Origin: Clostridia bacterium
Lineage (GTDB): Bacteria > Bacillota > Clostridia > Oscillospirales > CAG-272
Assembly (NCBI GenBank): GCA_017382555.1
Contig: JAFOAB010000236.1
Span: 1 to 7,897, forward strand
Direction: 5' to 3'
DNA: 7,897 nucleotides
Positions 1 through 6,138 of this stretch are shown here, piece after piece (within the stretch, counting starts at the first letter, position 1; every line of letters starts with the position of its first letter). Made by a program: the position numbers and the translations under genes. Under the pieces are notes generated by a model that was not told where the DNA came from, made no database searches, and saw nothing but the letters and a program-made list of their open reading frames with translations.

Positions 1-95
1 CTTAAATTTTAATAAATTCTACCATTTAGGCTGTTTTTGTACTGTCCGCACAATTTGGTGCAGTCTAAAATCCTCATTACACCGTTTTTTATTGA
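1..95. other. Short AT-rich stretch downstream of hydA, no feature seen
   Basis: Beyond the hydrogenase stop the sequence is AT-rich, with no strong hairpin followed by a T-run on the minus strand. The operon may therefore continue past the window edge or end further left. A 22-codon minus-strand frame (9-77) is too short to support. Confidence 0.4.
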
Positions 96-1526
96 TTACT
101 TAAGAACGGATATTGCTCCGCTTATGGTCTTCTCGTACGCTTCTCTGCCATACTTGTCAACCTCAGCCTTGTTCTTTTCACCGTGGGTGAGACAGCCGGC
201 ACCGCCGATACAACCGCCGATACAAGCCATACCCTCGATAAAGTTGCCGTCAAGAACACCCTTGCTAAGCTTCAGCAGTGCGGTTCTGCACGCCTCAATG
301 CCGTCGCATACCACGGGCTTGACCTCAAAGTCAATATTCTGCTCCTTGAGTGCCTGAGCAGCGGCATCGGTAAGACCACCGCTACGCGCGAAGATTCTTC
401 CGTAATAGGAAGCGTTATCAAGCACGCCCTCCTCAAGAGATGCAAGGTCGATATCACGGCTGTCGATAAGCGCCTGTAGCTCCTCAAAGGTGAGGACGGT
501 ATCAACGTAGGGCTTAACCTCATCGAGCTGAAGCTCCGCCTTTTTAGCGGTGCAAGGTCCGATAAAGATTACCTTTGCATTAGGGGTGGTATCCTTGATG
601 TACTTTGCAAGCACAGTCATAGGAGACTGGTTGTGGGAGACGTAAGGAAGAAGATTCGGGAATGCAGACTTGATGTACTGAACGAATGCGGGACAGCAGG
701 AGCTGGTAAGCAGACCCTTTTCGGCAAGCTCCTTTGCCTCTGCCATAGCAACCATATCAGCACCGAGAGCCGCCTCGACAACGTCGTGGAAGCCGAGCTT
801 CTTCAGTCCGGTTATAACCTGACCAAGCTTTGCGTAGGAGAACTGGCTGGAGATGGAGGGAGCAATAACGGCGTATACCTTGTATTTGCCGGTTATGGTA
901 TTGCGCTCGCTTCTCTTAAGTATCTCTATCGCATCTACGATGTAAGACTTATCGGAAATAGCTCCGAAGGGGCACTGATATACGCAAGCGCCGCACTGGA
1001 TGCACTTGGAATTATCAATGATAGCAGCCTTTTCATCATTCATGGAAATTGCCTTGACCTTACATGCGTTCTGGCAGGGACGCTTACGGCCAACGATTGC
1101 AGTGTAGGGGCATACCTTTGCGCAGGCACCGCACTCCTTACACTTGGACTTATCGATATGTGCAACGTGGTTGCTATCGAACGAAAGAGCGCCGAATCGG
1201 CACACGTCCTCACAGCGGTGTGCAAGGCATCCGCGGCAAGCGTTCGTAACCTCGTAGCCGCCAACGGGACACTCATCGCAGGCAATGTCGATAACCTGAA
1301 TGACGTTCGGGTTTTCCTTATCGCCGCCCATAGCGACCTTTACTCTCTCACCAAGGATGGCTCTTTCCTTATACACGCAGCAACGCGTGGTAGCTTCCTT
1401 TCCGGGGGCAAGCATTGCGGGAATATCAAGAACCTTGTCAAGAAGCTTGTCCTCCCACGCAAGGCGGGCAACCTCTCTCAAAACCTTATACTTTGCATGC
1501 TGTACCTTTGTATCAAATTTACGCAT
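96..1526 (-). CDS. hydA: Ferredoxin-type [FeFe] hydrogenase, group B-like
   Basis: This is a 476-residue soluble protein, probably a cytoplasmic hydrogenase that reduces protons with ferredoxin electrons (or the reverse). The N-terminal third is rich in cysteine: C83/C86, C97/C100/C105/C109, a CxxCxxCxxxC set at 129-139, C151/C155 and a second CxxCxxCxxxC set at 175-185. That implies several [4Fe-4S] clusters. The H-cluster domain (about 215-450) carries all three cysteine signatures in variant form: SSCCPAF at 275-281 (L1), GPCTAKKAE at 323-331 (L2) and EGMACIGGC at 431-439 (L3). The classical L1 TSCCPxW and L2 MPC are both altered, as in the group B (B1/B3) family, whose usual length matches. 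The start has a GGAGG site at 1532-1536 that touches the upstream stop codon. It is the last gene of the operon I can see, and no terminator is evident after it. The family is certain; the subgroup and direction of catalysis are inferred. Confidence 0.93.
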   Translation of the reverse strand: MRKFDTKVQHAKYKVLREVARLAWEDKLLDKVLDIPAMLAPGKEATTRCCVYKERAILGERVKVAMGGDKENPNVIQVIDIACDECPVGGYEVTNACRGCLAHRCEDVCRFGALSFDSNHVAHIDKSKCKECGACAKVCPYTAIVGRKRPCQNACKVKAISMNDEKAAIIDNSKCIQCGACVYQCPFGAISDKSYIVDAIEILKRSERNTITGKYKVYAVIAPSISSQFSYAKLGQVITGLKKLGFHDVVEAALGADMVAMAEAKELAEKGLLTSSCCPAFVQYIKSAFPNLLPYVSHNQSPMTVLAKYIKDTTPNAKVIFIGPCTAKKAELQLDEVKPYVDTVLTFEELQALIDSRDIDLASLEEGVLDNASYYGRIFARSGGLTDAAAQALKEQNIDFEVKPVVCDGIEACRTALLKLSKGVLDGNFIEGMACIGGCIGGAGCLTHGEKNKAEVDKYGREAYEKTISGAISVLK

Positions 1527-1536
1527 TTCATCCTCC

Positions 1537-2709
1537 TTAAAAATAGCTGACCTTTATGCGCTTACCCATTTTCTTGAGAGAAGTGGAAAGATCCTCAACA
1601 AGATTCATCTTGATGTTGAAGTTTATGGGAAGGTCAGGGTTCTGGTGAGCGGGATTTACAGCCCTACCAACGTAAAAATTTATATCCGTTGCTTCTTCAA
1701 ACAGCAGTCTGCTAATAAGGGAGGCGCCGTCCTTTTTGAAGCTCCATTCCTCGTATAGATGGTTTTCTCCGAGGTAGTCCTTTGCGTATTCGATAACCTT
1801 GTTCATGGTAATTACACCCTCGGTTACAAGGTCAACTCCGTCAATATACGCAATAGGGGGAACGTCGCTTCTTTCAAAATTCAGGCTGGCACGAATCTGC
1901 TTGCCAAGGAACTTCGCCGCAATGGACGAGGTGGTTCCGCCGCAGATAATGTGCTTTCCCTCCTTGGAGAAGAAGAGCGACATCATACGGTTAGCATCAT
2001 CTCTGTTCGAGGGAGGACCGAAGAGGATATTCATCGGCTCGCGCTTTCTAATTCTTACAACGCACGCGGTCGTATCGTCACCGGGCTTATGTCCGTAGAG
2101 ATTGTCGCATTCCTCCACAAGCATTGTGGAGAGATTTTTTGCGGTATATCCGCCGGCAACGAGGGTAAGCATATAATCTGCTATATCCTCTCGCTTCCAA
2201 CCGAAATTGTACTTACCGCCCATACCCGCGTGAGGACAGCCGTCGCTCATTGCAACGAACACGTCATCCTCCTGCAGTCTGATGGTGGATTTGTATATCT
2301 TCTTACCGTCGATATTCATTTCGGTTTTCGGGTAATCGTATATTTGGTAATCCCTTACGATAATAACGTGGGGGTTGTCGTACTGAATAATATCCGCAAC
2401 CTCGTTATTCAAAATATGGATAATCGTAAAGGTGGAATAAGCAACACCGCGTACGGAGCAAACGGGAAGCGTAGCCGCAATCGTCTGCACGCATTCCTCT
2501 ATCGGCAATCCCGCCGCCATCATCGTGGAAATGATCTTCGAGGTAAGGGTGGAGAGTATGCTTGCCTTTACACCCGAGCCAAGTCCGTCAGCCAAAACTA
2601 TGACTGTGGAATTTTCATTTTCATCTACAATGTCAACGTGGTCTCCGCAAAGCTCCTCGCCAACGTGGTTTATGCTTTTGTATCCGATATCAGCGCACAA
2701 ATCATTCAT
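1537..2709 (-). CDS. SpoIIE/PP2C-family protein phosphatase of the hydrogenase operon
   Basis: This is a 390-residue metal-dependent Ser/Thr phosphatase of the SpoIIE type. The acidic metal-binding residues are visible: GDHVD at 22-26, ADGLGSG at 40-46, SDG at 155-157 and GDD at 210-212. The catalytic domain fills about residues 1-222 and looks intact. Residues 225-390 are a long extension I cannot assign. It contains FGPPS (230-234), a glycine-rich ICGGTTSS stretch (255-262) and the end KRIKVSYF. There are no membrane segments. The first 8 bases overlap the end of the sensor gene, and the ribosome site AGGAG (2720-2724) lies inside that gene, so translation is probably coupled. By position it is the likely output of the HydS sensor. 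Its target phosphoprotein (perhaps an anti-sigma antagonist or a regulator) is not encoded in the window. The phosphatase fold is sure; its role in H2 signalling is inferred from context and from known phosphatase-linked sensory hydrogenase operons. Confidence 0.9.
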   Translation of the reverse strand: MNDLCADIGYKSINHVGEELCGDHVDIVDENENSTVIVLADGLGSGVKASILSTLTSKIISTMMAAGLPIEECVQTIAATLPVCSVRGVAYSTFTIIHILNNEVADIIQYDNPHVIIVRDYQIYDYPKTEMNIDGKKIYKSTIRLQEDDVFVAMSDGCPHAGMGGKYNFGWKREDIADYMLTLVAGGYTAKNLSTMLVEECDNLYGHKPGDDTTACVVRIRKREPMNILFGPPSNRDDANRMMSLFFSKEGKHIICGGTTSSIAAKFLGKQIRASLNFERSDVPPIAYIDGVDLVTEGVITMNKVIEYAKDYLGENHLYEEWSFKKDGASLISRLLFEEATDINFYVGRAVNPAHQNPDLPINFNIKMNLVEDLSTSLKKMGKRIKVSYF

Positions 2710-4381
2710 CTGCCAAGGACTCCTTTAGCTTCGTGAGCGCGATCTTGGTTTCTGCGGCGGTCTCTCCAAGCAGAGATGCGATCTCCTGAACGATTCTCAT
2801 CTGCTTTTCAACAACGCTGTCTGCAACCTCAACCGTGTGCTGCTGGTTCTTTAGCTTCTTTTCTCTTTCGGACTCGAGATCGGTAACGTCACGCAGAATG
2901 CCGATAAGCATACGTGAATCGGACGCGTAAATTACGGTCTGCTCCACGTACTTCTTGTATTCGGGCAGGTACGCACGCTGATCGTGGAGGGAAAGGCCCG
3001 TATTCTTGACCTGCAGGAAAAGGGTGGGGTCAAGTATACGTACAACGGGCTCACCGAGAACGTCGGAGGCATAGCGGATGTTCATGATCTTGCATGCCGC
3101 CTTGTTAATCTGCTGAACCTCAAGATCCTCGTTAAGGACGATAAGACCGTTAGGTGTATTGTTTACTATCGCGTCGGAGAAGCTTTCCGCCTTATCCTTG
3201 AGGAAGGGCAGACACATAGATATCTCTGCCTTACCCTGAATGATGGCTATTGCCTTCTCGCGGCAGGAATTGTATCCGCAGGAGCCGCAGTTCAGCTCAT
3301 CTGAGGGCTTGAATTTGCCCATCTGACGGAGTACGGACATAATCTCCGACTCCACAGGCTGTGCAAGCTTATGCTCGATAGCGGAGAAATTCTTCTTAAG
3401 ATTGAGGTGCGGGGGCTGAACAACGTCAAAGTCCTTTTTACCGGCATATCCCGCAATGGTTATGTAATCCTTAACGTTGGAGCTGGAATGGTACTTCTCC
3501 ATTACGGGTCCGTTGATACAGCTGCCTATACAAGCGGACATTTCAATAAAGCAGTTGTGTACCTTACCGCTTTCAATATCCTTCAGCGCATTTATACAGT
3601 TCTCCACACCGTCGATAGCGATGTAGGTGAAGCCGGAAATGTTTTCCGCCATCGTCTTAAGCACGCCGCCGGTCGTCGGGAAGAAGCGGGCACGGCTCTC
3701 GGGGGTTACGTCAACCTCCTTCTCAAGCTCTATGTGCTCTGCCTTCAGCCAGTTCGTAAGCTCCTCAAAGGTAAGAACGGCATCAACGATTCCCTCGTAA
3801 TACTCAGCCTCATCCTTCTTTGCAACGCAGGGACCGATAAACACTGTCTTTGCGTTGGGGATTCTCTGCTTGATATCGGAGCAATGTGCCTGCATAGGCG
3901 ACATTACGTCCGCAAGATACTGAATGCAGGAGGGGAAATACTTCTGGACAAGAAGATTTACGGAGTGGCAGCAGGAGGTGATTATAACGTCACGAACCTC
4001 CTCGCGCATCATACGTTCATACTCCGTTTTTACGATAGTAGCGCCGATAGCGGTCTCCTCAACGTCGGCAAAGCCGAGCTTCTTGAGTGCGCGGCGCATA
4101 GCCTCGATACCCACGCCATCGTAATTTGCGATAAAGGAGGGGGCAAGGCTGACGATAACGGGATCACCGCTCTGGAGAAGCACACGCGCCTTCTCGGTAC
4201 CGTCAACAACCTCCTTGGCGTTCTGGGGGCAAACAACAAAGCAATGACCGCACAGGATGCACTCATTGCCGATAATATGAGCCTGGTTGCCGGAGAACTT
4301 TATAGACTTCACGGGGCAGTGACGTATACACTTGTAGCAGTTCTTGCAGTTCGATTTTTTAAGTGTAAGACAATTGGGCAT
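2702..4381 (-). CDS. hydS: Sensory [FeFe]-hydrogenase-like protein with PAS domain (HydS type)
   Basis: This is a 559-residue cytoplasmic protein with a sensor layout rather than that of a bulk enzyme. In order it has a double [4Fe-4S] ferredoxin domain (C12/15/18/22 and C41/44/47/51), a hydrogenase H-cluster domain (about 75-315), an extra Fe-S motif CGSCGYNSC at 365-373 with C390, a PAS domain (about 401-505) and a charged helical tail (505-559). The active-site signatures are variant: TSCCHS at 135-140, GPCVAKKDE at 183-191 and MSACIGSC at 281-288, so all four H-cluster cysteines are kept. No kinase, HAMP or GGDEF domain follows the PAS, so the signal probably passes by contact, most likely to the phosphatase encoded directly downstream. 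That arrangement matches the group C3 (phosphatase-linked) sensory hydrogenases. The start is preceded by AGGA (4391-4394) and lies 4 bases after the previous stop. H2 or redox sensing is inferred. Confidence 0.92.
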   Translation of the reverse strand: MPNCLTLKKSNCKNCYKCIRHCPVKSIKFSGNQAHIIGNECILCGHCFVVCPQNAKEVVDGTEKARVLLQSGDPVIVSLAPSFIANYDGVGIEAMRRALKKLGFADVEETAIGATIVKTEYERMMREEVRDVIITSCCHSVNLLVQKYFPSCIQYLADVMSPMQAHCSDIKQRIPNAKTVFIGPCVAKKDEAEYYEGIVDAVLTFEELTNWLKAEHIELEKEVDVTPESRARFFPTTGGVLKTMAENISGFTYIAIDGVENCINALKDIESGKVHNCFIEMSACIGSCINGPVMEKYHSSSNVKDYITIAGYAGKKDFDVVQPPHLNLKKNFSAIEHKLAQPVESEIMSVLRQMGKFKPSDELNCGSCGYNSCREKAIAIIQGKAEISMCLPFLKDKAESFSDAIVNNTPNGLIVLNEDLEVQQINKAACKIMNIRYASDVLGEPVVRILDPTLFLQVKNTGLSLHDQRAYLPEYKKYVEQTVIYASDSRMLIGILRDVTDLESEREKKLKNQQHTVEVADSVVEKQMRIVQEIASLLGETAAETKIALTKLKESLADE

Positions 4382-4385
4382 ACTG

Positions 4386-4649
4386 TCACTTCCTCTCGCT
4401 TTCTATTACGTCAAGAATGTTTTTCTTGAAAAACTCTGCAAAATTTTCTCTGGTAATACCGACGTGGGTGTCGTCGTTTACCTGAACGGTAACACCTACA
4501 CGGTTGCACTTACCGACACAAAAGCTGCCGGAAAGAACGACCTCGTCGGCGATATTATTTTCCTCGACTGCCTTTTCGAGAAGCTCGACAATGTCCTGCG
4601 AGCCCTTGAGATGGCATGAGGATCCTACACAAATCTGTACAAATACCAT
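4386..4649 (-). CDS. Thioredoxin-like [2Fe-2S] ferredoxin (second copy)
   Basis: This is an 87-residue small protein of the thioredoxin-fold [2Fe-2S] ferredoxin family, like the C-terminal domain of NuoE/HydC. The four cluster cysteines are C7 and C12 (in CVGSSCH) and C44 and C48 (in FCVGKC). It closely resembles the ferredoxin encoded just upstream, sharing GSSCH, KGS, ENN and the FCxGxC motif at the same residue numbers, so the pair arose by tandem duplication. It differs by a longer charged C-terminus ending VIESERK. Its ATG overlaps the upstream TAA by one base (TAATG), so translation is coupled. In other clostridial operons such proteins carry electrons to or from hydrogenase modules. 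No NuoF/HydB-like NADH subunit is encoded here, so the likely partners are HydS or the downstream hydrogenase (inferred). Confidence 0.88.
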   Translation of the reverse strand: MVFVQICVGSSCHLKGSQDIVELLEKAVEENNIADEVVLSGSFCVGKCNRVGVTVQVNDDTHVGITRENFAEFFKKNILDVIESERK

Positions 4650-4891
4650 TATATCTTCTCCAGAACCTCACGGGTGAAGAAATCACGAACGGTTTCGGGA
4701 GTTACGGAAAAGAACTCGTCATTTACGGTTACGCAAACGCCCTGCTGGCAATTACCCATGCAGAAGGTTCCCGCAAGCTCAACCTTGTCGCCAAGGTTAT
4801 TTTCGTTGATCATAGCCTGAAGCTGCTCTACTACGGGGCGAGATCCCTTAATATGGCAAGAGCTTCCGATACAAACCTTAATTTTAAGCAT
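4649..4891 (-). CDS. Thioredoxin-like [2Fe-2S] ferredoxin, first gene of the hydrogenase operon
   Basis: This 80-residue protein consists only of the NuoE-like [2Fe-2S] thioredoxin fold. It has C7 and C12 (in CIGSSCH) and C44 and C48 (in FCMGNC), with one further cysteine at 53 that the second copy lacks. It lacks the N-terminal helical half of a full NuoE, which is normal for stand-alone members. The start is supported by GAGG at 4900-4903, 8 bases upstream. It is the promoter-proximal gene: an untranslated leader of about 100 bases separates it from the predicted start of transcription near 4989. It is probably a low-potential electron carrier or a redox partner of the hydrogenase-like proteins encoded after it. 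The family is clear; the partner is not known. Confidence 0.88.
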   Translation of the reverse strand: MLKIKVCIGSSCHIKGSRPVVEQLQAMINENNLGDKVELAGTFCMGNCQQGVCVTVNDEFFSVTPETVRDFFTREVLEKI

Positions 4892-4987
4892 AATAATTAC
4901 CTCACAAGTTATAATTTATCAAAGTTAGTGCGAAGCTACACTCGGCACTCGGGTGCAATTTAAGTGCGTTTCCGCAAATGGGCACGA

Positions 4988-5005
4988 TTGTTAATATTTT
5001 AACAC
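4988..5005. promoter_or_regulatory. Rex operator (NADH/NAD+ redox repressor site)
   Basis: The plus strand reads TTGTTAA, then TATT, then TTAACAC. The known Rex consensus is TTGTTAA-N4-TTAACAA, so 13 of 14 defined bases match; only the last differs. The site fully covers the predicted -10 box of the hydrogenase operon (4996-5001), the position expected of a repressor that releases when NADH is high. It is nested in a perfect 9-base inverted repeat (CACGATTGT at 4983-4991, ACAATCGTG at 5004-5012), which extends the dyad beyond the usual Rex core. Rex is known to control hydrogenase and fermentation genes in Clostridia. The rex gene itself is not in the window. Confidence 0.8.
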
Positions 5006-5024
5006 AATCGTGTCGCTTTGTGAA
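4996..5024 (-). promoter_or_regulatory. Sigma-A-type promoter of the ferredoxin-hydS-phosphatase-hydA operon
   Basis: On the minus strand, a -35 box TTCACA (5019-5024) and a -10 box TAAAAT (4996-5001) are separated by exactly 17 bases. Each box has one mismatch to consensus. Transcription would start near 4989 and run through all five genes to 96. No comparable promoter was noticed within the operon. Confidence 0.68.
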
Positions 5025-5066
5025 ATATCAAAAACGCATAGATGCTATATCATTTATGATATTTCA
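5021..5066. repeat. AT-rich inverted repeat between the LysR gene and the hydrogenase promoter
   Basis: TGAAATATCA (5021-5030) is a perfect 10-base inverted repeat of TGATATTTCA (5057-5066), with 26 bases between. Within it, ATATCA (5047-5052) and TGATAT (5057-5062) form a second dyad with a 4-base spacer. The right arm includes the LysR stop codon and the left arm touches the -35 box of the hydrogenase promoter. It could be an operator or a weak end-of-gene hairpin. The stem lacks G+C and no T-run follows a tight stem, so a standard terminator is unlikely. Confidence 0.5.
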
Positions 5067-5981
5067 TTTGATACCCTTGTATTTTACCTTTATTCTGTTT
5101 AACGCCGTAACAAAGCCGATATCGAGACTTGTAAGCCTATATCCCTTGCGATATATCAGCTCGTCCTTATATACGAAATGATCGTCACAGCATCTGCGCT
5201 GTACAAGCCCGTATTTTTCAAGCTGAATATCGGAAAGCGGCACTGTGCGCAAAAAGGAGCTCGTGTTTTGGCTAAGCAACTCATAAGCCGTAGCTCTATC
5301 CGACACAGAGATGCGCTTATCCTGCGCTTCCCTTCCTACCTTTTGTCCGCTTGAAAGTCCGAAAAGCATATCAGAATGCGTTATCTCCGTAAGGCTCGCG
5401 AGATCTGCGGAGGTAACATCCGCCTTTTCAGCAAGCGGATTTTCCCTGCTCATCAGCAACACGGGCAAAAATTCCGCAACTGATTCGGATACAAGCCGTT
5501 TTTCCTCAAGCAGAGCCTTAAAAAGCTTTTCGTTGCCTTGGGCATATCTTACGATACCGAGATCGCACGTATTGCCTACTACGTCATTTATGGTTGTGTA
5601 TGAGCTTGTCTCCCTATACGATACGCTTGCGCAATCGTCGGTAAGTCCGCAAGAGAACTCCGCAAAGGCTGCGGAAACGTATGAGGAGCACGGCGCAGAC
5701 ACGGAGAATCTTTGCTTTGCTCGACAATCCGACTTATACAGCTCCTCAACAGCGTCTATCTGTCTTAATATCCCCTTTGCGTAGCCGATGAACTCCTCAC
5801 CCTCCGGGGTTAAGGAAACACCCTTTGCGGATCGTGAGAACAGAGTAACACCAAGGTCCTCCTCAAGCTCCCTGATGGAGCGGCTGATGTTCGGCTGTGC
5901 AATAAGCAGCGCGTCTGCCGCCTTGCTGAACGAGCCCTGCCTTGCAACCTCCACCGCATATTTGATGTGAAGAATATTCAT
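5064..5981 (-). CDS. LysR-family transcriptional regulator
   Basis: This is a 305-residue LysR-type regulator of normal length. The N-terminal winged helix-turn-helix covers residues 1-65, with the family pattern at GSFSKAADAL (16-25), AQPNISRSIRELE (28-40) and the wing LGVTLFSRSAKGVSLTPEG (43-61). The remainder is the effector-binding region, too divergent to name a ligand; it has several cysteines (C86, C98, C111, C117, C139). I chose the start at 5981 rather than an in-frame ATG at 6020. GGAGG (5990-5994) sits 8 bases before it, the LysR fold begins directly at MNILHIKYAV, and the earlier ATG lies in the predicted promoter. It is divergent from corA and lies upstream of the hydrogenase operon on the same strand, so either could be a target; the sequence does not decide. 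Confidence 0.92.
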   Translation of the reverse strand: MNILHIKYAVEVARQGSFSKAADALLIAQPNISRSIRELEEDLGVTLFSRSAKGVSLTPEGEEFIGYAKGILRQIDAVEELYKSDCRAKQRFSVSAPCSSYVSAAFAEFSCGLTDDCASVSYRETSSYTTINDVVGNTCDLGIVRYAQGNEKLFKALLEEKRLVSESVAEFLPVLLMSRENPLAEKADVTSADLASLTEITHSDMLFGLSSGQKVGREAQDKRISVSDRATAYELLSQNTSSFLRTVPLSDIQLEKYGLVQRRCCDDHFVYKDELIYRKGYRLTSLDIGFVTALNRIKVKYKGIK

Positions 5982-5999
5982 ATCTCCATCCTCCGCGGA

Positions 6000-6039
6000 A
6001 TTATATGCATATTTTAGCACGCATCAATGCCCAAATCAA
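6000..6039 (-). promoter_or_regulatory. Promoter region of the LysR gene (two overlapping candidates)
   Basis: On the minus strand two sigma-A-like pairs are visible: TTGATT (6034-6039) with TAAAAT (6011-6016) at 17 bases, and TTGATG (6022-6027) with TATAAT (6000-6005) at 16 bases. Either gives a short leader before the start at 5981. LysR proteins often bind such divergent gaps to control themselves, but I could not pick out a convincing binding box. Confidence 0.5.
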
Positions 6040-6078
6040 TACCTTAGCTATGAATAAAAGAAACATTATCGGTATATA

Positions 6079-6107
6079 TTGAAATATTATATAGAATATT
6101 ATAAAAT
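6079..6107 (+). promoter_or_regulatory. Promoter of the corA-DUF523 operon
   Basis: TTGAAA (6079-6084) and TAAAAT (6102-6107) are separated by 17 bases, close to the sigma-A consensus and set in very AT-rich DNA. Transcription would begin near 6114, giving a leader of about 25 bases. That rules out the in-frame ATG at 6079 as the corA start. No Mg2+ riboswitch fits in so short a leader. Confidence 0.62.
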
Positions 6108-6138
6108 AAAAGAGCGAAGCCGCCATATGGGGGTAATT

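Noticed and set aside
9..77. 22-codon minus-strand frame after hydA
   Set aside because: It is too short, has no strong ribosome site and matches no family I recognise.
633..1550. Long plus-strand open frame (305 codons) antisense to the hydrogenase gene
   Set aside because: It mirrors the codon pattern of the real gene on the other strand, has no recognisable domain, and the minus-strand product is a clear hydrogenase.
1759..2736. Plus-strand open frame (325 codons) antisense to the phosphatase gene
   Set aside because: It is a shadow of the SpoIIE-type gene, whose metal-binding motifs are unmistakable on the minus strand.
3371..4429. Plus-strand open frame (352 codons) antisense to the HydS gene
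   Set aside because: It is a shadow frame with no domain; the opposite strand encodes an intact sensor with Fe-S, hydrogenase and PAS domains.
4945..4956. Small GCAC/GTGC hairpin in the operon leader, considered as a riboswitch or attenuator
   Set aside because: The stem is only 4 base pairs, with no T-run and no further conserved structure.
5982..6020. Upstream in-frame ATG giving a longer LysR protein
   Set aside because: It adds 13 residues before the LysR fold, lies in the promoter region, and the downstream ATG has the good ribosome site.
6079..6138. Upstream in-frame ATG giving a longer CorA protein
   Set aside because: It overlaps the predicted -35 box and adds a lysine/tyrosine-rich AT-coded stretch unlike a CorA N-terminus.
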